In this document: positions 45,886 through 55,300 of the stretch, piece after piece | How the letters are laid out: every line of letters begins with the position of its first letter | Numbering within the stretch: the first letter of the stretch is position 1 | NCBI GenBank assembly: GCA_944989445.1 | Contig: CALYLW010000438.1 | Span: 124,001-188,000 of the forward strand | DNA: 64,000 nt | Direction of reading: 5' to 3' | From: Ampullaceana balthica | Lineage: Eukaryota; Mollusca; Gastropoda; Lymnaeidae | Made by a program: the position numbers and the translations under genes | The notes under the pieces: model-generated | The model's input: only the letters and a program-made list of their open reading frames with translations | What the model was told of the DNA's origin: nothing | The model's database searches: none

Positions 45886-46062
45886 CCTCAACCCATCATG
45901 TAGTATGTTTGTTTCACGTGCATGGTACCAAGCGTCATTTGTTAGATCAATAATTGTTTGAATAACTTTCTCTAAAAACAACAGCTATGATTAATGATTA
46001 AATAAAATACGAAAAGGAACCAAACTAGCGGACACGTCTATAAGTGACGTAAGTCGTAAGAG

Positions 46063-46363
46063 ATGACCCTGGGGCTAGGCGACAGTGTCCAAGTGGCAGA
46101 GAAGCAAGACAATGTCACTGCTACACACGAGAGCCTCGGTGAATTCAAGAACTCGCTAAATGGTAAAGACAGTAAAGACGATGGTCAGTGTGATGAGCAC
46201 TCAGAACTGGACAGCGTGGTCAGAGTCGAGGACATGGCCGTCGTGTCTGATGAGCCATTAAATGGAGACAGTGAGAGACAGACATGCAACAAAAGTGTCG
46301 AGGAAGACAACCCAGTCACCCATCACCCAGTGGATGGTGGATATGCATGGGTGGTGCTGATCG
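46063..46363 (+). CDS. SLC16 exon 1 (residues 1-101)
   Basis: It encodes the acidic cytoplasmic N-terminus and the DGGYAWVVLI signature, ending after one base of codon 101 at a GTAAGT donor. TGACGTAAG at 46045-46053 is a CRE-like word just upstream of ATG, and CACGTG lies at 45915-45920. Confidence 0.85.
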
Positions 46364-49300
46364 GTAAGTAACATTTTCCTGTCCACTCATGTATTACTCA
46401 TTTCCCTATCTGCTCATATATTAAATTATTTCCTCTTTCAAGTCATATTTTTTACCTTAATTAACGTATAACGTTAATATCATGGATTAGTGCTACTTAT
46501 TCTAGCAATAAAATAATATGCGTTACAGTGTAATTATATTCATCGTAAAGTCATTGAACTTTTTCAATACTAGGATTTAACTTATGACTATGATTCATAG
46601 CCTACCTGACAATTATTATCATTCTAGGATTTACTCAAATTGTAACGTGACCTATCGTAATAAAACAACATTGTATTTCTATCTGTCACTCTTACTATCC
46701 TACATCATCATACAATGTAATGAGTATCACAACATCATCATACAATGTAATGAGTATCATATGCTACCATACAATGTACTTAGTATCCTATGTTACCATA
46801 CACTGCATGTACTGAGTAGCATAAGTTGCCAAACACTGTACTTAGTAGCATATGTTGCCATATAATGTACTTAGTATCATATGTTACCATGCAATGTGCT
46901 AATTATTATATGTGGACAGTGAACCTAAACGAAATACTGATCAATGGCTCTATATGCCTCTCCTTTTAAAGTAGTAAGAAAGTTAATGTCCTTGGTTGTC
47001 TAAGAATTAACTTGTCAATGCTTAAAGAGTCAACTAATTTATAATAATTATTTTAACATTTTACAGAAAAACTCATCATTAAAACTGTGTCAGTAAAGTT
47101 TGAATGTTGTTATAATCCTCCATTTGGAGGATTCACTTTGGATGTGTTTCTCTTATTGCATATGCTCCTATATTATGAAATCCTCTCTTAAGAATTATTG
47201 ATTTTTTTTTATTTAAGTCTGAGAAGCTATTGTTTGGATGTAACTGTGGTTTTATTGCAAATACCCACGCAGTAAACCACAATAATTATAATCCATGCTC
47301 CATGGGGTAAAATTCCTGCCCAAATTTAATGACCTGTGATGGAGTCGGGTCTGTCCGTCTTTGCTTTCTACTCAACTGCTATTGATGAAATCTTGATTTC
47401 TTGGTCTTGTTGCATACTCCAACATCACATCTCTATCTACAGCTGTGATTTATTGGTCTTGCTGTATACTCCAACATCACATCTCCATCTACAGCCGTGT
47501 TTTTCATACAGTTCCTTCTGATTGGCTACACAAAGTCTATCGGAATCATTTTCGTGGAGTTCCAGTCTAAATTTGGATCCAACGCATCCATGACGTCATT
47601 GATCGTCAGCGTAACGGAAGCTGTAGGGAGTCTCGGGAGTGAGTAGATTCGTTTGTCTGTGAGTTTGTCTCGGCAGTGAGTAGATTCGTTTGTCTTTGAG
47701 TTTGTCTCGGGAGTGAGTAGATTCGTTTGTCTGTGAGTTTGTCTCGGGAGTGAGTAGATTCGTTTGTCTGTGAGTTTGTCTCGGGAGTGAGTAGATTCGT
47801 TTGTCTGTGAGTTTGTCTCGGAAGTGAGTAGATTCGTTTGTCTGTGCGTTTGTCTCGGGAGTGAGTAGATTCGTTTGACTGTGAGTTTGTCTCGGGAGTG
47901 AGTAGATTCGTTTGTCTGTGCGTTTGTCTCGGGAGTGAGTAGATTCGTTTGTCTGTGAGTTTGTCTCGGCAGTGAGTAGATTCGTTTGTCTGTGAGTTTG
48001 TCTCGGGAGTGAGTAGATTCGTTTGTCTGTGAGTTTGTCTCGGGAGTGAGTATATATAGATTCGTTTGTCTGTCATTTTGTCTTGGCAGTGGGTAGATTC
48101 GTTTGTCAGTTTGTGTAGGGAGTGAGTAGATTCGTTTGTCTGCCAGTCTGTCTCGGGAGTGAGTATGTATAGATTCGTTTGTCTGTCAGTTTGTCTCGGC
48201 AGTGAGTATATATAGATTCGTTTGTCTGTTAGTTTGTCTCGGGAGTGAGTAGATTCGTTTGTCTGTGAGTTTGTCTCGGGAGTGAGTAGATTCGTTTGTC
48301 TGTCAGTCTGTCTAGGGAGTGAGTATATATAGATTCGTTTGTCTGTCAGTTTGTCTAGGGAGTGAGTATATATAGATTCGCTTGTCTGTTAGTTTGTCTC
48401 GGGAGTGAGTAGATTCGTTTGTCTGTCAGTTAGTCTGGGAAGTGAGTTTATATAGATTCGTTTGTCTGTCAGTTTGTCGCGGCAGTGAGTAGATTGGTTT
48501 CGTCTTGTCAATAATCACACGAGGACTTGATATCAATTCATGACCAATGACGGGGCTAACTATAACTAGTTAAACCGGTTTTTAACATTTTTGTAATCGA
48601 TACCTCTTTTTTGTGTGGAGGACATCGTTGTAATCCCGAGAATTCAACAAAATGTATTAGCTTTAGTTTCAGTTGCATGACAGGAATCTATACTTAAATT
48701 AGAAGACACTTAAATAGCATTTCACATCAAGACAAACGTGCACCACGCATCGGCACTACGTTTATGCTTGTCATTTTTAAAGTCGTTTACTCCAGTGGCG
48801 TAGCTAGGGATTAGTAGGGATTTGGGGCCCGGAGGGGGCTTGGCCTCTTTCGGGGGCCCTGCATACATGGCGGTGGCGTAATATTTAATGTAAAAAAATT
48901 TGTACACTCCTTTGGGGGCACCCCTCAAGTGAGGGCCCGGGGGGACTTTCGAATGCGGACCCCCCCTCACCTAGCTACGCCACTGAGTCACTCCAACTAA
49001 GTTAGTTTTCAGAAGAGTTCATATTACTGAATGGTATAATTTAGCATAAAATAAGTCCAGTTGTTCTTCCACCTCAGGTTTTCTCGTCATGGGTTTCCTA
49101 ACGAAGGTTCTGTCACCGAGAAGTATCGCTATGATTGGGTGTCTCTTCTTCACCGCTGGGGTAGCCGGCAACAGCTTGTTCACACAACTTGAGTACCTCT
49201 GTTTGACACAGGGGGTCATGTACGGTGAGTAAAGGGAATATTTAGAGGTCATTGGCTGCTCATAGTTTACCAGGGGTTCTTGAATTTCATGAAATTGTGC

Positions 49301-52300
49301 CCTGCTCATCTGTCCGCAAAATAATCAGTTTGAGAAACACTGAACTGTTGAACGAAAGTCAGATTATAAACTAACCTATGTGTTTGTTTAATGGGATTTA
49401 GATAAACGAATCTCATACGAAGGAATGTGTGGAACCTGTCACTTGGGGAATTATTCACAGAAACAGTATTGCGGTTATGGTGGGGGAGAGGGGAGTGTTA
49501 TTTTTACCTCTGCTGATAAGTGCCTGGATTGTATTTTTAAATCCCTTATATTAACTTCACCGTCTTGTCTGTCTGTCGTGGTCCTGCGGAAAAACACAAG
49601 TAAAAAATTACCCACTTCTCGTGATCCTATCGAGCTGAAATTTTGCACATAAACTTTTGTCACTTAGCAATGTATTCAATCAAATTTTCATATCGATCGA
49701 ATGTACTGTATTTAAATTAATGAATTTTTAGATTATCTCTATGTATCTCTATGCAGCATGTAAATGTTTATGATAGTCTGTCACGCGTTGCGTATTATAT
49801 TGAAAATATCAATACATTTAGCTATGTCTTTTATTCTTATATTTAACTAGAAAAATACCCGCACTGTAGCGGGAGTGTGCTGACCCTTTATCCAAGTAGT
49901 AGTTGCTGGTTATTACAATTTTTATTTGCCAAGTTAAATTTCAGATTCATCTATTTAGTTAAAATCTTATGAGAAACAGAGATCATATGCCATTTTACCG
50001 CGTGAGTTGTTTTCACTTAATGCAGTGCCTTTTAACATAACCTTACTATTTAAAAGATATGATTTATTAAATAATGATTCTTGCCAACCATAATAACTAA
50101 ATTTACAATTTCATTCCCACTTGTACAAAACTAACATAACTTATAGGTTTTCCGAAAGAGCTCTACCACCCTCGTCACTCAAAAATTTAATATATAATTA
50201 AGAACCTGCATCGTATCACAATTGTAGGTTATATAATATTTGTTACCACGTCTATGAGAAAGAACATTGGCACTATCCATTTTAAAGGCCAAAGCTAAGT
50301 GACTTATAGTGCCAATAAACAAAATTATAAATGTACTTTCTAAAATACTTTTTTTTAAAAAAAACCGGTCGTATTAAAATGATATCAAAAAAATGTGCAC
50401 ACCATATTTAGACAATATAGAAAGCTGGCCGCATAAAATAAAGTCTTGTTATAAAGTAAATGTACTGGACCTAAATAACTCCTTCTTTTGACGTATTCAT
50501 AATTGGTTTAACAGGGAAATAATATTTAACATTTTTTATGTCTCTATATTTTACGATTTATATTTACGGTTTATAAGCAATGTGTATAATTTCAAAAAAG
50601 AATCGTTTTTTTTTGTTCCCTATTTCGGATAAGGCATCATATTTTGTAAATTATATTCAATGCACACACACACACCAGATTTTATATCTGAAAAATAAAA
50701 TAAAAATTTAAATAAAAAAAAGATTCAACCGTCTGTTAATAAGCGCATCTTAAAAATGATCAATTTTAGAAATGGCCTATGCTATTCTGAATACAAAGGA
50801 ATTAACATAAAAACATATTCAATTCGCAATTCATATTAATTAAGCGTTTTCAGGATCACTTCATTAAATTTAGTAAACTTTTGTTAATACGTTCGGTAGC
50901 GAAAGTTTATAATGTATAGTGTATATAAAGCTTAAGTAAACGGTTTTAATGTGTAAGTTTATTTGACATAGGCCATCACTTTCAACATAAAATAAACTCG
51001 CTACATCTATGGTTTTTAATTAAATGTCGCGTTATGAAATAAATTTTTTAAAATCCCAATTTTATTAATTGCATGTAAAATATTACAATGCATCGGGAAA
51101 ATAATTGAAATTAAATAATTTGAACGCATATGTAATATATAAAGCTCAGTTTTTTTTGTTTTTTTATCCATTAAAAAAAGGCCACTGCTTTGTTGACATT
51201 TTTCCAAAAGATCTCTACCACTGTCGTCACTAAAAAAAGCTCTTTTGTAATTAATACCATAGTTGCAACAGCGTCTATGAGATAAAGAAAATAAAGATAA
51301 ATAAAGAAATTAAGCTATATTCCTAATTTTTAAAAAACAAACAAAACAAATCAATTTTATGTTAAAAACGCATGTGAAACCATGACAATAATTGATTTTA
51401 AAAATGGCCTATGTTAATCCATCATCAAAGGAATGAACATTCGCAATACAAAATAATTAAGCGTTTTCAGGATCACTTTATTTAGTTTAATCTACTTATG
51501 TTAATAGGTCCGGTAGCCTAAGTTTAAATAGTATAAGTGTATAGGTTATGTAAAAGACAATAGCTTATGTAAAAGACAAACAAAATATAAATGTTATATT
51601 AATAGGAAACAGCTAAATTTAAGATGCGTACACGAAAATGTGCACACAGTAATTAGGCGATAAAAGACTTTAAAACGCACACCGCTAAAAATGAAGCCTT
51701 GAAAAAAATACTGACACAATTATTACATAAATAGGTTTTTCATTAAATGTCGAGTTATGGAACAGAAAATAATTTTTAAAAATTCGCGATTAAATTTAAA
51801 CGTGTAAACAATAAAATCTAATGCATCGTGTGGCAGTTGTAATTAAATATGTTTACGTGTCTATCTAATATATAGAAAGTAACAGTAAAGAGAATGACAA
51901 TTCTTTGTACTACACAGCTCAAATTATGAAGCGTACACGAAAATGTGCGCACCGCAATTAGACATTATAATATTTGTTCAAATGCGCACGGTTGAAAATA
52001 AAGTATTGGGGGAAAAAAACGTCACCAAAAGTAACTCGCTTTGAACGGCATTTGAACGTCCGCGTAAATTTGTTCAATACAGAAATGAGGTTAAATTTTT
52101 TATTCTTTGTCTCTGCATTTTCTGATTATTTAATTTACGGCATTCGGGCAAAAGGGACAATTACGAAAAGTAACTTAAAACCACCTTCAGGGTAAAAGCC
52201 TGCCAAATTTGGTCCCCGTCCGTCATTTGGTTTTTCCGTGGCTGTCTAACAGAAAGTCGAAAAGTGAAGTATACAAACATACAAAGATACAAACACCAAC

Positions 52301-55300
52301 TGAGCTTTATATATTAGATGGATTTATAGTCAAAAACTTTGTTTTTACGGGCTGTTAAATTAACTGATTCTATTTTTTAGGTATGGCTACGTGCATGATT
52401 TACGGCCCTTCGTTGTTTGTTGTGACGCAGTACTTCGTCAAAAGGCGGCCATTGGCTGCTGCCATCGCGTCATGCGGCACGAGCTTCGGTGGCATGGTTT
52501 TCCCGATGCTCATACGCCGCCTGGTGGACGAGTTCTCGTTTGAAGGTGGTATCCTGCTGACAGCTGGGGTCGTCATGCACGCGTTTGTCTTCAGCTCCCT
52601 GCTGACCCCTGTCCAAATGTACGACAAAACACAGAGCAAGGGAAAGGCCGAGGGGTCTCGTTTCACCGATAAGATCAGACGGCGATTCAAGGGACGTAAT
52701 TTGGAATCTGAAAGCAATATTTTAGAGGAGACGTTGCCGTTAAATAAACCGGGGTCAGACATTAATCCGGATGACCAGCTGCAATCACAACAGTCGAACA
52801 ACAATGTGAAACTTGGAGTGGGAGACCCCCGGAGCTTAGATATTGACAACAGTACAGATGATGGGGAGAAGTTTCACGATAATCACGATGATAAACAAGT
52901 TCTTGAGACAACAAAAAATTCTGATGGCAGCCATATCACCGTTCCCAGTGAAGCAAAGACTCGCAACACATTAGCCTCGACTGGACTCGTCGAGTCGTCA
53001 CAAAGTGGAGCACCCAACTCCGCGCTGTCAAGGCGATCTAACAAAGCCGAGCCTGGTGCTGAAGGTGAAGGTCGTCCGTATATTGATATAGAGGAAGACT
53101 CTGAGATGCTGTATAAGACGAGGAGGAAAATGTCACAGATTTCAGCCACGACGTCACTGTTTGTCAGTACCTCCAACATCCACGTTAGCTATGCTGACGT
53201 CATCAACCAGGGAGGTCAGGGTCAGAAAACCAGTAAACCAGGCTCCGGGTCATATCCCAATGTATTTAGGAGGACGATGATAAGGTGTGGTCAAAGTACG
53301 CTGGTCAGATCGGCCAGTTTCTGGGCCCTGACCGTCTTCTATTTTTTTGCAATGGTGGGAAATGTGAGTATACAATTTTCTGTGACGTAAATTGTGTCAG
53401 ATGAGTTGGACAGTTCTTAGGGGCCATCCATAAAGTACGTCACGCTCCAGAGGGGGGGAAGGGGTGTAAGAAAGTGTGACAGTTTGTGACAGGGGGAGGG
53501 GGTCCGGCCATGTGTGACGTCACGGTGTTTTATATTAAATTTTAATTATTTTGTTAATAAAAAACAACATTTTTGGTCGAAAGTGTGACGTACTTTAGGG
53601 GGGGGGGTCCGAGATGTATGACAATTTGTGACAGGGGGAGGGGGGGTAAAAATGGTCAAAAATAGCGTGACGTACTTTATGGACGGCCCCTATAGTATGC
53701 ATAGTCCATGTGTATAGTTTACATATTCCATGTGCATTGTGTACATATCCCATGTGTAGTGTGTACTGTGAATTATGTACACATTATATGTGTATTGTGT
53801 ACAGCCCCTCCCCTCTCCTTGCAGGCCATCCCACAGACCTACATCCCAGTGTATTATGTACCCATGCCATGTGTATTGCTTATTATGTACACATGACATG
53901 TGTATTATGTATACATCCCATGTGTATTGTGTTCTGACCCTCCATGTCTTCCCCTCTACTTGCAGGCCATCCCACAGACCTACATCCCAGCCTTTGCCAA
54001 GGAACGCGGCTTTTCAGATTCGGACGGGGCGTTTTTTCTGTCTATTCTCAACGTCCTTGACTTTCCTGCTCGTATGTTCTGTGGGATCATCGTCAACTTC
54101 CGCCTCATCCGCCCCACGACGGCATGTATACCTCCAATGTTGGTGGTGGCGCTGGTCGGTCATCTAACTCCTTTATTTACAAGTTACGAGTAAGTTACAA
54201 GCTACCAATAAGTTACAAGTTACCAATAAGTTACGAGTTACCAATAAGTTACGAGTTACCAATAAGTTACGAGTTACCAATAAGTTACAAGTTACCAATA
54301 AGTTACAAGTTACCAATAAGTTACACGTTACCAATAAGTTACGAGTTACCAATAAGTTACGAGTTACCAATAAGTTACGAGTTACCAATAAGTTACACGT
54401 TACCAATAAGTTACGAGTTACCAATAAGTTACGAGTTACCAATAAGTTACGAGTTACCAATAAGTTACGAGTTACCAATAAGTTACACGTTACCAATAAG
54501 TTACGAGTTACCAATAAGTTACACTCGTATGCCATGGTTAACAAAAACCTTTGAACGCTACTTCACTTGCCCCCATAGGCCATCGTGGTCTGAAAAGGGG
54601 ACTTACCCGATAATTTACAAGTTACCAATTAGTTGCAAGTTATCGATAAGTTACGAGTAAGTTACAGGTTTATTTGAAAATGTAGAAGATTTTTTGGAAA
54701 TGCATACAAAAACTAAAAAAAAACAACAGAGGCGTAACAACGACTTGGCATCGGGGCAGTTGCCAAGGGCACCGAGGGTTAATCCTTCAATAATCAATTT
54801 ATTCAGTATAATTTAGTATATTCCTTATTTCTAAAGGGCGCCAAAAATGAATTAGCCAAGGGCGTGGAAAACCCAGTTACGCTTCTGCAAAGTATGACAA
54901 ATGACTCCTAAAAGCGATTTTTGATTGACTTCAAATAGTGAAAAGATCAGTTAAAAATAACATGGCATATATAATAAAGGTTAAAACCATTGCCAAACGG
55001 AAAATGAAGTTTAAAATCGTTAATGTGGGGCATGTAAGAAATACCAGTGGGAACATTTAGCGTCTCTCTATCATTTATGATAAAATAAAAGCAATATGCT
55101 ATGTGTGACAACGATGGAAGTATTGCCTCTATGAGAATGCGATATAGGTGAACACAGCTTACTTTCCGTGGTGTTATAATCAGCTACACCGTTGAACTAT
55201 TATAGTATGTGATAAAATATGCTACACTTAAAGATATTGTTGTATGTGATAGAATTCGCTACAATTACAGCTAGTGTTCTATGCGATAAAATATGTCATA

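Noticed and set aside
47606..48076. Frame of 156 codons on the minus strand
   Set aside because: It runs through the 37-bp repeat in an intron, antisense to the SLC16 gene, and repeats every three units.
54124..54660. Frame with repeated SYELPI
   Set aside because: It is the 18-bp repeat at the exon 5 donor, read in a frame different from the SLC16 protein.
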